Source: Dreissena polymorpha (lineage: Eukaryota > Mollusca > Bivalvia > Myida > Dreissenidae). Taken from it: DNA of 64,000 bases. Under the pieces are notes generated by a model. That model saw only the letters and a program-made list of their open reading frames with translations, was not told the DNA's origin and ran no database searches. Positions 1-11,843 of this stretch are shown in pieces (the stretch's first letter is position 1; each line of letters starts with the position of its first letter). The DNA is taken from NCBI RefSeq assembly GCF_020536995.1, contig NC_068365.1:39110833-39174832 (forward strand), read 5' to 3'. The position numbers were made by a program, and so were the translations under genes.

Positions 1-625
1 TCTAAAAGTCACATTCATTGTCCGAGAAACTTTGCCAGAACATTGTTATATGATATCTTGGATTCCTTTCAACATGGTTTCGGTCTGCAAAATATTGCAA
101 CCAGGGGCGCCGTATTTTTCCTTATATGGCTGTAGTAAAACATTGTTAACAGACTAAAAGTCAAATGTATTTCAAATATTCATTATACTTTTCCGGAACA
201 TTTGTTCTTGTGATATTTTAGATGTGTAACAGTCACGGTCTGTTTAAAAACATGGTAGCCATGGGACGAGACATTTTTCCTTATATAGCTACTGTAAAAC
301 TGTTTTAACTCCCTAGAAGTCACATTTATATTCAAATCTTTATGAAACTTGCTCCAAACATTTTTTTAATAATAGCTAAGCTGAGTTCAAAAATGGTAAT
401 GGTTCGTCGCAAATATGGCCGCCATGAGGCTTGGCATTTTTTCTTATATGGCTATAGTAAAACCTTATTATCTCTCTAGAAGTCACATTTATGGTCCAAT
501 CTTAATGAAACTAGGTCAGACAAGATAGCTCGTAAAAGGTTATGGTTCATCGAAAATATGCCCGCCAGGGACCAGGGCATTTTTTCTTATATGGCTATAA
601 GTAAACCGTGTTAACTCTCTAGTTG
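1..625. repeat. Tandem repeat, ~145-165 bp unit, about four units
   Basis: Four degenerate units each end in a block with the core CTTATATGGCTATAGTAAAA (near 120, 279, 444 and 588), followed by a TAGAAGTCACATTTA-like start of the next unit (near 1, 153, 312, 475). The pattern fades after about 625. The left edge is cut by the window, so the array may be longer. I recognise the block as a dispersed repeat common in bivalves; no coding potential is seen. Confidence 0.6.
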
Positions 626-2664
626 ATATTTAGCCAAGATTGAAAATGGTTTCAAAATATCTCAAAGTTGATGAGAGCATTTAGGTTCCCTGAAGTATCA
701 GGCGAGTGACCGTGTGTCTCTGGCCCTCTTGTTAAATTCATGACTTAGGTTAAGGTATGTGCGCAAGTGGAAAGCAAGGTTACAATTTGCATGCAACATA
801 TAAATATCTCTGTAATTACATAAGATATTCATTTAAATATCATACATGTATTCAGGATCATCATGATTGGTCTCAAACCAAGGCCCATACCTCAGACCTG
901 CATTGGGTTGCATTTTGGACTAAAAGGGTCAAGGCCCCTGTTGATAAAAATGATAAAATAATTTTATATAACTTCAGTTGAAATTGAGCTATTGTGCGGG
1001 GACTGTATATGTTCGTTGCAGGAGTATCTTGCATCTAGGACCAGAGGGTTAAATGTCATTAGTAATACAATATAAAAAGAATTCACCTTCAACAACTGCA
1101 TTTTGTTCTTGCATTTGTTCTTATGTAGTTTCCATTCAGACCTAGAGTAGAATTGCTTTCGTTGCTAGTTGATTCAATGTCAGTTTACAAACAAATAAAA
1201 AATGGTTTTCGTTTCTTTGAATTTGAATGAAAGTATTGAGTCGGAATGGGTGTAGTCTTTGCGTAGGAAGTTCACATTTAAATGTATACATATAGAGCTT
1301 CAATATTACATGTATTTTATAACTACTACAGATAGTCAGCATCAATAATGACTTACTGGTCAATATCAGGAAACGTACATTGTACTATAACAGCGAAAGA
1401 AAAGTCGAGCGCCTTGTCTTTATCAGCTATTATAAGCTATAATTTGAAGGGGGATTTATGTAAAATACTTCAAGCCTGATATCTTGTCTTTACTCCCTGC
1501 CTCATCCAATCCTCATCATAACTGGCATCGTGATAAAATAAAACACGATTACAGCAGCAACAAAACAGCATTACCCGTTTTGTGTATGTCTTTATTTTCA
1601 TTTGTTGCTTGTTAATTTTGTTTACTGATGCATGTTAACATATTAATTTTGTTTATTTATACTTTTCATTAAATGTGTATTAAAACATTGTATATGTGTA
1701 CGAAAATACATGTTTTGAAACGGAAAAGACCGAGGGTAAACTATTTCGTTTGAGACGTGTTATAAATACACGGGTGTACAATCTTAAAACGAAATAAGTA
1801 TATCGTAAATGTTTAAATTGTTTAAATCAAATTTAATATGTGAGTTTGTTTGCGCACTCTATTGAGTCTGTTTCTATTTTGTGTTCATTTATCGGAATCG
1901 GTAGGTTAAACGTGAGTGCACAATTACTAGTATATCTAGGAATGCTATGATATGTCTGAAAAAGTATATACCATGTTAAAGCGAGATTATACGATTTTGT
2001 AAAAGTGTAATATATTGATCAAATATGTTACACTTACACCAAATAGGCAAGCAAAATTATAAATTGAAGACGAATTTCATAAAATGCAGCAAAGACAAAT
2101 TAGCGCCCCGAGCCGATTGTGACGAAGATATTTTGTACATATTTTCCTACAATAACCGAAGCATTCGTCTTTTTAGTTAGTTTTCGTGTGTCGTTGGAAT
2201 ATATATCGGTGCAGGAATTTAAAATGTACCGTTAAACTATATTTAGATTCACATCGTAAATGCATGATTTACATGCTGGCGAATTCGACTGTAAATCCTT
2301 TTTCGATTTCAGAATTAAATATCTGGCTTATTTCGCATTTTTTGACACATGTTCTTCTTAACTTTTATTTTAATTTATATTAAAATATATGCTTAATAAG
2401 TTTTTTTACACATTTTATGTAAATTAATAAATATTTGACAAAATCGTAAAATCTCGCTTTAAAGTATTAAAGTTAATTATTCTTGACAAGTTTAATGAGA
2501 AAGACAGTGTGCTGCAACTCAAAAAATCATCATCAGCATCATCATCATCTTGATAATTTTCCTAATCCTCGCAATAGTCATCACCAACAGCATCATCATG
2601 TCCCCACTTTGAACACTAGTAGGTTTCTTTAAATAGTTTTAATTCACAACTATTTCATTTGCAG
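626..2664. other. Non-coding stretch, upstream intron of the NACHT gene in part
   Basis: No convincing gene. It is AT-rich with stop codons in all frames. A CAT/ATC-rich low-complexity patch lies at about 2522-2605. The stretch ends in a good 3' splice site (pyrimidine-rich TATTTCATTTGCAG, AG at 2663-2664). An upstream exon of the NACHT gene is expected on the + strand, but I could not find one here. Confidence 0.5.
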
Positions 2665-5096
2665 AAATCCAGACGTGGTTAATCGAACATTACCGAGAAA
2701 GGTGTGTTGTGCCGGTGTCGATGCTGGATCCTGATATAGATGTACCTTTAGAACGGCTCTATGTTCCCCCCTCCATCCAGGAACTTAAAAGAGGCCAGAA
2801 AGACAGACATGGCCGGAGTGAGATAGACACGACTTCAAGGGTGAAAACAGATGTCAGTTTCTACAGAGAGCTGCTGCATTATCATGGGAATCCGGTTAAT
2901 AAAATTTATATCGAAGGCGATCCGGGTTGCGGGAAAACGACGTTTTTATCAAAGCTAGTTCTAGATTGGTGTACAGCCCATTCTGAAAATGGTGCAAGCA
3001 CTTTGGAAAAGCTCACCAGTAAAGCCACTACCAGAAGTATGAAGTCAAACCCAACATATTTCAGCGATCTTGACACTTTGAGAGACTACACATTTCTGTT
3101 CTTTGTGTCATTACGTGATTACAGCGGATCCATGTGTAACGTCAGTCAGATGGTCGAGGATGCCATAAAACGCAACAAACTACCTTGGGATGATAGTGTC
3201 TGGAAACATAAATGTATTATTCTGACAGACGCTGCAGACGAATGGCACCACCCCGATATACCCTTTCCTCCGCCATGTGAATCTACGTGCAAGTGCCGTA
3301 AAGACCGAAGTATGCCGCTGTATTTACAGCGAACAAACATTACCAACATTATAACCGCAAGACCATGGAAACTTGCAAATCTAAGCATGAGCGATACTTT
3401 GACGCGTATGTTCGAAATTTCCGGCGTTATAAACTACAAAACCTTGGCGGAGAATGTCATAACTGTCTTAGCTGAGAAGGACGGTATTTCTAAAAATGAT
3501 CAAAAATGCAATTGTATTGATTTTTTTGACAAAATAAAGACAGAAAGATTGCAGAATCTCATCACAGTTCCAGCCGTTTGTGTGCAGTTAGTTCATCAGT
3601 TTTACGTTTGGCGTTTAATCGAAGGTTCACTGTGTGCTATATACATTAATATGCTAGATATGCACATAGCCAAGGGATTGCAAAAACTGCAAATTGAAGA
3701 ATTTGACACTGAAGAAATTTGTGTTACAGATATAACCCCAATAATTGGTACAGAAACAACCGAGTATCTGCGGGCTCATTGGACGCTGGTTCGATCTGCA
3801 AAGTGCGCTTGCGTTTAAAACACTAACAAACTCTTGTAAAGAATCGTCGCTTATCTTTGCAGAAAACACAATCACAAACCACATGTCGAAAACAAAACTT
3901 GATTACTTACTTCAGACAGGGATTTTAACAAAGAAAAAATCTTTGGCGCTAAGCTCGCAAAAGAATATTCCATACATGTTCGTACACAAAACAATTCATG
4001 AGTTTCTAGCATCGTTGTTTATTGCAATGAATCAGACGGACATTGAAGACATCCTGAACGCCATACAGTCTGTGTATTGTGATAGTAAGTCACTTCTGGA
4101 CATCGGTCAGTTATTTATCTTCACGTGTGGAATGTGTGCTCAAGCAGCTAACAGAATGTCAATGCACATCATGGATGTCATAACATGCGACATAGAAAGA
4201 ATGTTACATTCAAGTTCAGACCCGGAGGCAGTACTTGTTCGATCAATTAATGCAGCACAAAACATTATATTGGATGGCTTTATTGAAGGGGCAGCGAATG
4301 AGCAGTCATGCTTACAACTGACAATCAGACATATAGTCTTTGACATTTTTTATCAGAAGAATGAGAAGTACAAAGATGCTTTAAATACGTTAATAGATAT
4401 GAACATATCAAACATTATTAGCATATATGCACAATTCCTTCAGTACCTCATCAGTATTCATATCGCATACAGGATATTATTTCACAATCAAGAGAAACAT
4501 TGTCGTATCTGCGGCTTTCAAACATGGGTCAAGTACACCTACAGGGTCTAAAACTCAAGTACTTATCATGTAACTTTTTTTCTGGATATACCGATATAAG
4601 TAATTTAGACTGCATCTTTATGCGTGCGTGTAAGATATCGTATCTAACAACATTAGCAGAGGAGCGCATCTTACAAGCGATGTCTGTCACTGGTAAAAAC
4701 ATTAGACGTCTAGAGGTGGGTAGTGTTAAATCAAGTGACCTTCTCTGTTCAACTCTTCCACACCTGACCAGTCTACACAAGCTTATATTCGAACAAACAC
4801 CACTTGCGGTTAAACATCTGTACCACCTTTCTGAATCGATCCGAAATGTCGTTGATATATTCGTTAGTTTTTCCGCTCAAGATGTAAAGTCGATGGTGGA
4901 ATGGTCAAAGTCACGGGACGCATGTGTGTATTGCAAATTGTTCAAGTGTAGCATATCTGCCAATGAGACGGATATTTGTAACTGGATGCTGCAGCAGGAT
5001 GGTATTTGTATTACGCAATGTGAATTCGAAGCGAAAGGCGAATTTCAGCCTTACGATGAAATCTCTATTTCATGGAGCAATATTTTATCAAAGTGA
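2665..5096 (+). pseudogene. NACHT-domain NLR-like protein, large exon with two frame changes
   Basis: STAND-type P-loop NTPase of the NLR-like group that is expanded in bivalves; such proteins are thought to act as cytosolic sensors. The exon opens at the acceptor AG (2664) in frame with WLIEHYRERCVVPVSMLDPD, so it is an internal exon; the GTG at 2709 is not a start. The first frame (to 3818) holds Walker A GDPGCGKTT (about 2916-2942), a Walker B-like IILTDAADEW (about 3216-3245) and a sensor-like TARPWK (about 3354-3371). The second frame, to 4551, holds the helical part with FVHKTIHEFLASLF. The third, to 5096, is a leucine-rich C-terminus with no clear LRR. Family logic crosses frames near 3785-3810 and 4480-4530. 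Either it is a pseudogene or the assembly has two indels. A possible AATAAA lies near 5250. No N-terminal effector (DEATH, CARD or HEPN) exon is seen. Confidence 0.65.
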
Positions 5097-6734
5097 CAAT
5101 AATCAACCAGTTGTCACAGATTCAAGACGAAAAGAACAATCAGAGAGCGACATCATAACACTAAGGAAAGAGACAAAATGAAAATTAAAATTCGATTCAT
5201 AATTCGAAATTGATAAAAAAAAATACAAAGAGCTATAAAAGCGAAAAAAATAAATACAATCATTTGGGCTTGTTCTTTTATTTTTGTGCTTTAAATATTG
5301 TGCCGACGCACAATTCGCTTATATTCATTATTAAATGATAGACTCAAGCTTTAAAAGATGCACAAACAGTAAACACTACCCTTTCATATTAAATAATGAG
5401 CTTTCACTTTACTTTGCAATTATTATCAGATTTCTTACAACTTTATAATGTACATACTAATTCAAAAACGAGTGAATAGATTATTGTTTACGAGTTCGTG
5501 TTTGGCCCTGTGTGGTTTGTATCTCTAGGAACACGGATACATTCTATTTAACTCTTCCTTCGAGAGTTTTTATACGCTACAGACATATGTCACTACAAGT
5601 ATGTTGTATACATTCTGTTTTCAAGTCTTTAAGTAACATATTCCATGTGACAATAGCTTGTGCTGTTTTTTTGCAGTATATTCAATATATATTAATTATA
5701 AACTTCTATTATATGTTAAGGACATGTTTATCTGATCATATGTGTAATCATGTGTCGTAATGCACATATACTTGGAGGTACTTATAACTCTAATATGTTT
5801 AAAAAGAATTGTCTCAGAAATTACAAACTCAAAGAGAGTAAATATGAGTTAGATTTTGTTAGTATGTCATTAGTTACATTTGCACGTATTCACCCTCACG
5901 TTTAATGTTCATTAAATGCGCTTGGTAATCGCTACGCGTTTAGGATATCACTTAAAAGACAGGCTATTGTGTGAGATTGTACCGATGGTTTATTTTAAAT
6001 TAACTGTTTCCACATATAACCGTTTAAACGTCTCTTTTGTGTTTAATGTTTGTGTTTAATCTGCTTCCAAATAAGCATCATACATGGGATTTGCGGTTCA
6101 CATGGTTTGTGTAATGATTCATGGTGACGTATTTAATTTCGCCAATGCCGTTTTACGGTATCGTCATGTCAAATCAGATTAGATATATTGTGCACAGTGA
6201 GTTCTGCGTTATAATTGCGTTATAATTCAATTGTTGCTGAGTACCTTAGTAACATTAGTGCTTCTACCGAGAAATATGCAACAATAAACAAGAATTGTAC
6301 TATTGTGGGTCATACACTTCCAGCTTTACAATCATATTAAGGTTGCAATATACCACATAACGATTTTTATTCATATGTAGTTTATTGTTAAACTGAAACT
6401 GAAACACTTACACCGACTTTTGCAACATTTGAAGAAAAACAGATATGATAAATTTAAATGCGTAACAGGCAGATATTTTCATTAAGACATATTTCGATTC
6501 GTATTCTTTACTTAGTGAAAGTAAATTCAACAATACCAATTTTATTGCACGGACATCTATAATTATATTTTTCCGAGTGTGCAAAATTTTTATTCATCGC
6601 AAAATTAGTATTCAGACTTTTAATTTAAGACTTGTTAAGCAAGACAATACAAAATAGAATCTCATTTGGAAACCACTTGTATTTTGCAAACCTAACAACA
6701 TCGATTGCATCAAAGCCTAAGGCTTATTTAGATG
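5097..6734. other. Intergenic, nothing recognised
   Basis: AT-rich, with no exon-like open frame, RNA gene or strong repeat recognised beyond a possible AATAAA near 5250 that may serve the NACHT gene. Confidence 0.4.
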
Positions 6735-6865
6735 CTCGCGAGTCCGTTTTCTGGGTAGAACCAGTAATTGGTGTCTTTGGGAGAGATCTAAAGAAGATCT
6801 ACAGTGTTGGTAGCACCCATGACCTACCGACCGCTAGACGGACACCATACCAACTACGCCACGAA
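6735..6865 (-). repeat. tRNA-derived SINE-like fragment
   Basis: Read on the minus strand, the stretch begins GTGGCGTAGTTGGTATGG, a tRNA-like A-box region, then GTCCGTCTAGCGGT, and runs on into a non-tRNA tail containing GGTTCTACCCAG. The look is that of a decayed tRNA-headed SINE of a type common in molluscs. An open frame of 99 codons crosses it on the other strand but has no protein-like features. Confidence 0.4.
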
Positions 6866-8324
6866 GACCTATATTATTTACTTTTGTTGTCATATACTTA
6901 TTTAAAAAATCGTTTTCAACGCATTCTCTAAAATTCTTGTTTTCGCAAGTTTGCGAATTTCAACGTTCGTAGTGCTGTTTTATATTATCAAACTTTTAAA
7001 CTGAATATTCAAAGGAGTATACCTATATTTTGTGTAAGACTGAACACACTGATTTCAAATATGGAAAGTTCCACTGTTTTCGTGGTAAATTATTTTTAAA
7101 CCTGAAAATAATCTGTACTATAACAGATTTGCTCACATTATAAGGTATGGAAAGCACATTATTTGTGTTAAGTTTATCCGATAACGGAAAGCTGCGTTTT
7201 AGAAAAACTAAAACTAGAGCTCAAGAAGACATCCATGTTAGTATTCAGACTCAAGCGTAACTATAGCGTGATAATTCATATTTCGCAAGGATAGTTTTAT
7301 GACCCCATGTGCGATATATTTTACGACTTCATGTAATATAATTGTTGACAAGTTTTTTTGCCGGCCTCTAACTATGCACATGTTCCTTTAACGAATGAGA
7401 ATTTGTAAGAGCGATACAATAATTACTTAATGATCTGTTGCATCTTCTGCTGCTCTGGATTAATTATCGGATGTAAACTTGCTTTTGTCACGCTTACGTT
7501 TGAAACAGCCCAATGAATCTCATTATAATACCTATTACCAGAGGTATAATAAAGTACAGAAACGTGGTATGCGTTGTTTTATTTATTTATTAACTGAAAC
7601 AATCTTCTTTCTTTAAATACATCAGCTTAGAATAGGTATGTTAACAGCATAGGAGATAACTCTTCACTCATATTCATTCCATCTTAATTAAGTTGTTTCC
7701 CATGTTCTTCAAGCACTTGTATGTGGCGGCTTTTAGCCGAAAGTACTGTGAATGTTTCTCCCCAAAAAGCGTCGTTATTTAAAGACCCAATAAAGTAATG
7801 TATACATGCTTTATAGTGATGGTAAAGGCCTTAACTATTAACAAACAAAAATAATAAGCGCATGTTGCTTACTAAAAATTGTTGTGTTTTGGTTTTATAG
7901 ACTTTTTCGTTACATCGTAACAGTTAATGGATACAATTATTCGGGCTTAACAAGTGATTGCTTGGTACCTTTCGTGTTCAACATGCGGAGACGTAGATAG
8001 GATGAGTGGACTCCTTACTTCGGAGTGAAAACAAACACAAATTATATGCTGATAACTTTACGCTGAACGATCGCATTACCAGCAAGTCATAAAGAGGCAA
8101 CTATACAGTTCTTCGCTTAAATATAGTCGATGCAAATTCCCTATTGTTAACGAATAATAATAGGAAAATTGAAACAATACTATATTGACGAATTTGTAAT
8201 GACACCTATATGCAATCAAAACATATATCATATACAAGTGGAAGTGATCCCTCGTCTAGAAAAACAAAACCGATTTTCAGAGGAATGCTACAATAATGTT
8301 GTAGTGTTATCTATAGCGCACGTG
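6866..8324. other. Intergenic, nothing recognised
   Basis: No exon-like frames or RNA genes. It may contain further decayed sequence of the NACHT-gene duplicate that begins near 8330, but no similarity is visible by eye. Confidence 0.35.
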
Positions 8325-8720
8325 CATTAATATGACGAAAACAGAACTTGAATACTTACTTCAAACAAAAATATCCAAGGTAAACATAATTATCTATCAG
8401 CTCAAAGAATTATGTTTAATATATGTGTCTCGCTCTTGGAAAAGGTGAATTAATCCTTTCGCGAAAGGCATCGTCCCAGACTTTAGCCTGTGCACTTCGC
8501 ACAACCTATCAGGGAAGACGCTTTCCGCCTTAACAGGATTTTCGTTGAGATGAGACTTCTTAGAAATATATATATAACATTCTTGTTGTTATAGGTAATC
8601 TGTTCTGGCAGTTGTTCATCTGTTCATGCGGAATGTGTCGTTGTGCAGTTAGAGAATGTCAAACCCCATTATCAATGTCATCACAAGCAATGTGTAAACC
8701 GTTCTGCAGGATACAAGCAT
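8325..8720 (+). pseudogene. Shredded second copy of the NACHT gene
   Basis: Positions about 8331-8400 match the NACHT gene near 3882-3955: ATGACGAAAACAGAACTTGA against ATGTCGAAAACAAAACTTGA, encoding M-T-K-T-E-L-E-Y-L-L-Q-T against M-S-K-T-K-L-D-Y-L-L-Q-T. Positions about 8590-8700 match 4095-4190 (GGAATGTGTCGTTGTGCAG against GGAATGTGTGCTCAAGCAG). The two blocks are split by a palindromic dispersed repeat, and the DNA between the matching parts of the intact copy is missing. This is a decayed tandem duplicate 3-4 kb downstream of the better copy. Confidence 0.5.
8455..8580. repeat. Palindromic dispersed repeat, copy 1
   Basis: Core TTTAGCCTGTGCACTTCGCA lies inside an imperfect palindrome with GGCATCGTCCC on one side and GGGAAGACGCTTTCCGCC on the other. 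It is the same family as the copies at 9290, 11135 and 59935 and is a repeat I associate with Dreissena. This copy sits inside the decayed NACHT duplicate. Confidence 0.5.
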
Positions 8721-9289
8721 AATATAGATCTGACCACATGGCTATAGCGACAAGGTAAAAAGCACAACGGATCGTATTGGAACGTTTTTTTTTTCAATGG
8801 TGGGCAATAAGCAACCTTCCTCACATCTGACCTTAAGTCATATACCAATATATAATATATTTTTGTTTTAAGGCTATGTTGCACACGCGACATATAGCAC
8901 ACGCAACTATATGGCACATGCGACTATATGGCACAGGCTATGTAATATTAGTTATTCCGAGCCGGTCCCACGTAATCCATATCCGAATACAATATGCGCG
9001 ATGGAGACTCTAATATATTTATTGTTCTCTTTGAAACATAATTATTATTAAATATGCACAATAAATTTCTCGGTGCATAAGGGACAGTTTCACGATATTG
9101 GCTGTCAACAAGATATTTTCTGAGCCTGCCGTTTTTTATGATCTTTATTTTTTTTACTCATTAGTTAATAAAGTTCAAGTAATAATGTTATAGGCGTAAT
9201 ATTTCGAAAAGACAGGAGCCAAGCTCTTGCATATCAATAGTATTATCTTCCTAAACAAAACATAATCTGAACAGAATTGGAATACATGT

Positions 9290-9415
9290 TTTCTAAACGA
9301 TCCAGTGTAGGCGGAAAGTGTCGTCCCTGATTAGCCTGTGGGACTGCACAGGTTAATCTGGGATACCTCATTACGCACATAAATTGTGCCTAGTTTTCTT
9401 AGAACGAGGGTCATA
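9290..9415. repeat. Palindromic dispersed repeat, copy 2
   Basis: Core GATTAGCCTGTGGGACTGCA followed by CAGGTTAATCTGGGA is self-complementary around a short loop, flanked by GTGTCGTCCCT. Same family as the copies at 8455, 11135 and 59935; non-coding, MITE- or foldback-like. Confidence 0.55.
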
Positions 9416-9524
9416 AGAAATAGTTAGCTAAACGAGTACTGCGTTAAAAAAAAGTTTGTTGCTTGTGTAGAATACGTGCGCATTGATCATCAACGGTATT
9501 TACTGAAACAATAAAATTTATTAA

Positions 9525-10025
9525 AGGGGCCTTTTCATGTTTGGATAATTGACAAATTTGAAAAAAGTTGTTTCAGATTCGCACATTTTCTTTGTAGTTA
9601 TGATACTTGTGAGGAAACAGTAATTCTGAACATTTACTATGCTCTAAAATAGCCATTATATGCATCTTTTGACGATTTAAAAACCGGAAAATTATAAAGC
9701 GTCGCAACGCGAAACGAATTTATAATTTGGAGAGTTCTGTTGTTTTCGTTATATTTTGTGAAACTACGAGAATTGTTTATATAAAGTATAAAATACATCT
9801 GTCATTGTATCCGGAAGGATGGCCGAGTGGTCTTAGCGGTAGACTTTTTACTCCAGAATCCAGGGGTCAGTGGTTCGAGCCCTGCTGAGGGTTAACTTTG
9901 TTTTCGTGTTTTAATTTTATTCTTGATTTTTTACTTGAGCTTTTTATATCCAATGTGTACATTTATCAATATAAAGCATTAAATGACAAACTTCAAAACA
10001 TGCCAAAATCTGTGAAAAGGCCCTT
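9525..10025 (+). mobile_element. TTAA-flanked MITE carrying a tRNA-like core, copy 1
   Basis: Both ends are flanked by TTAA (9521-9524 and 10026-10029). Terminal inverted repeats read AGGGGCCTTTTCATG on the left and CTGTGAAAAGGCCCTT on the right. A TTAA target duplication is typical of piggyBac and Kolobok transposons. The element is about 500 bp with no frame of its own, so it is non-autonomous. Inside it is a tRNA-like segment at 9814-9892. A second copy lies at 10760-11054 and a partial third at about 48405-48600. Confidence 0.65.
9814..9892 (+). other. tRNA-like (Leu/Ser-type) segment inside the MITE
   Basis: It carries an A-box-like GGATGGCCGAGTGGTCTTAG, shared in form with class II tRNA-Leu and tRNA-Ser, and a B-box GTTCGAGCCC. 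The anticodon arm and variable arm do not fold well, so it is probably a tRNA-derived pol III promoter rather than a working tRNA. This makes the element a hybrid of SINE-like head and DNA-transposon ends. Confidence 0.5.
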
Positions 10026-10759
10026 TTAACATAATGCAACTTACCACACGTGCATTTTAGAGCAGCAAGAACACAACTTAAGTTAATTAAAGCGCTGAAG
10101 TTGCTCGCTATTGCATAATTTTAGACGCAACTCAGTTTTCAAAATTATGTTATAGCTTTTTATATCGCAAGTTTGAAATGAACACAACCCATTCAAATTT
10201 ATAAAGAGTGTGTCTTCAAGCACAGGTCGAGATGTGTGTGCACTGTTAATCACCATATTTATGTTATAGAGATAATTAAGACAAAATAACAACAATATGT
10301 CTCCTTTTTTTCGCAATTGGTTGCTGCACTGGCAACAATCTTTAGAACTCTGATTGCCTTGCTAAAGAACAACAAGCCTAGAATCATGTAAATGTTGTGT
10401 TATGTGTATCTAATACTTTATCTATTTTCTTTAAATTATTGATCAACACGTTTGCCGACATGACAGACTTTTAATGCATCATGTCTTGTTGTGAGCCGGA
10501 ATCGAATTATTTCCTAGGCCTAATTGATCCACAGTCGCCAATTTGTATTCTATGTTTAATTGGATTGAGTTGTTCAAGCTTTGAAAAAGCTAGTTGCCCT
10601 GCTTTTGGAACAACTGTAATCAACTTTTGAAATTGAGTTTCCTGGGATTAAATCTTCTGGCCCCAGGCTAACAGGCAACCACTAAACCTGTGAGTTATTA
10701 ATGGTGTAAGATCTGACAGTGTATTGAACTCATTCAATTTTCAAGTCTGAAGACATTAA

Positions 10760-11054
10760 AGGGACCTTTTCACGTTTTGGTAAATTGACAATATTTTGGA
10801 GAGTTCTGTTGTTGCCGTTATATTTTTTCATACTACGATGATTGCTTATACATATAAAATAAATCTGTCATTGTATGAGCAAGGATGGCCGAGTGGTCTA
10901 AACGATAAACTTTTATTCAAGGGGTCAGTGGTTTGAGTCCAGTTGAGGATAACTTTTTTCTTTTCTTTTTTTTTTTTTTAATGGAGCTTTTGAGATCCAA
11001 TGTCTACATTTATCAATATTAAGCATTTAATAACAAACTGTGAAAAGGTCCCTT
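10760..11054 (+). mobile_element. TTAA MITE with tRNA-like core, copy 2
   Basis: Left TTAA at 10756-10759 is followed by AGGGACCTTTTCACG; the right end is GTGAAAAGGTCCCTTTTA. The internal segment (about 10879-10955) has the A-box GATGGCCGAGTGGTCTAAAC and the B-box-like GGTTTGAGTCC. It is shorter than copy 1 (about 295 against 500 bp) through loss on the left side. The right flank has drifted from TTAA. Confidence 0.6.
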
Positions 11055-11134
11055 TTAGATGTTTACTAAAAATGCCACAAGGGAAAACAGGGTTTAATGC
11101 ATATGCATTAATTGTCATACCAGTACCAGAGGCT

Positions 11135-11290
11135 CTCTATAAACGAAAAATATCATGCAATCAGAAAAGTGTTGTCCTTGATTAGCTTGAGCGCATTGTA
11201 CACGCTAATCAGTGTGCACAGGTTAATCTTATTTGACATGCATAAAGCCCCGTTTTCCCTGATTAGTCCTGCACTTGGTATGTGGACCCT
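11135..11290. repeat. Palindromic dispersed repeat, copy 3
   Basis: Contains GTGTTGTCCTTGATTAGC, CACAGGTTAATCTTATTTG and GCATAAAGCCCCGTTTTCCC, the same blocks as in copies 2 and 4. Decayed. Confidence 0.45.
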
Positions 11291-11843
11291 TTTGCTAAAT
11301 GTGGTTGGGGGCTTTACTCAGTGGAATTGAGTATATGGGTTTGTAGACATGCAAAAAAAAGAGGTGCTTGTCTGGCATCATGACACGTTTAACCTATTAT
11401 CGATTCAAAGATGGCCGCCATTGACATAATACAAGTTTTACTTTTATTTACGGTAACTACAATATACATTTATAATAAATATATATACTGGCTAAAAATA
11501 GTGTGCAGGATAAAATTGTGTTATCAATGTATCTTTTCAAAGTCAAAATGACATTGAAACCGCATGTACAAGGTCATTTTGTCATTTATACCGCTCAGTC
11601 CTTTGATTCCTTTATTCGTTGATTTGCTGAATGACAGCTTCAATTTTACTAAAATGTAATGCTTATTTATGCAGTTTTAAATTGTCAAATGTTTAATTGC
11701 ATATGGTATTTGTATAAAAATATATAAAATATGCAATAGAACCATTCTTCTTTATAGATAATCATTTATGTTTATGCTTAAAGTGCACTTTTACCACAAT
11801 ACCATAAAGTGTTATAATTCGTCCACACATTCCGGCAAGCTGA

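Noticed and set aside
757-981. 74-codon open frame near the left edge
   Set aside because: No domain, codon pattern or splice context; AT-rich chance frame.
2186-2383. Candidate upstream exon of the NACHT gene
   Set aside because: The peptide has no HEPN, CARD or DEATH likeness and no donor in the right phase was found.
6632-6931. 99-codon open frame
   Set aside because: It overlaps a SINE-like repeat, shows no domain, and has no splice or promoter context.
9814-9892. Functional tRNA-Leu gene
   Set aside because: A- and B-boxes are present, but the anticodon arm and acceptor do not pair; it is part of a repeated MITE.
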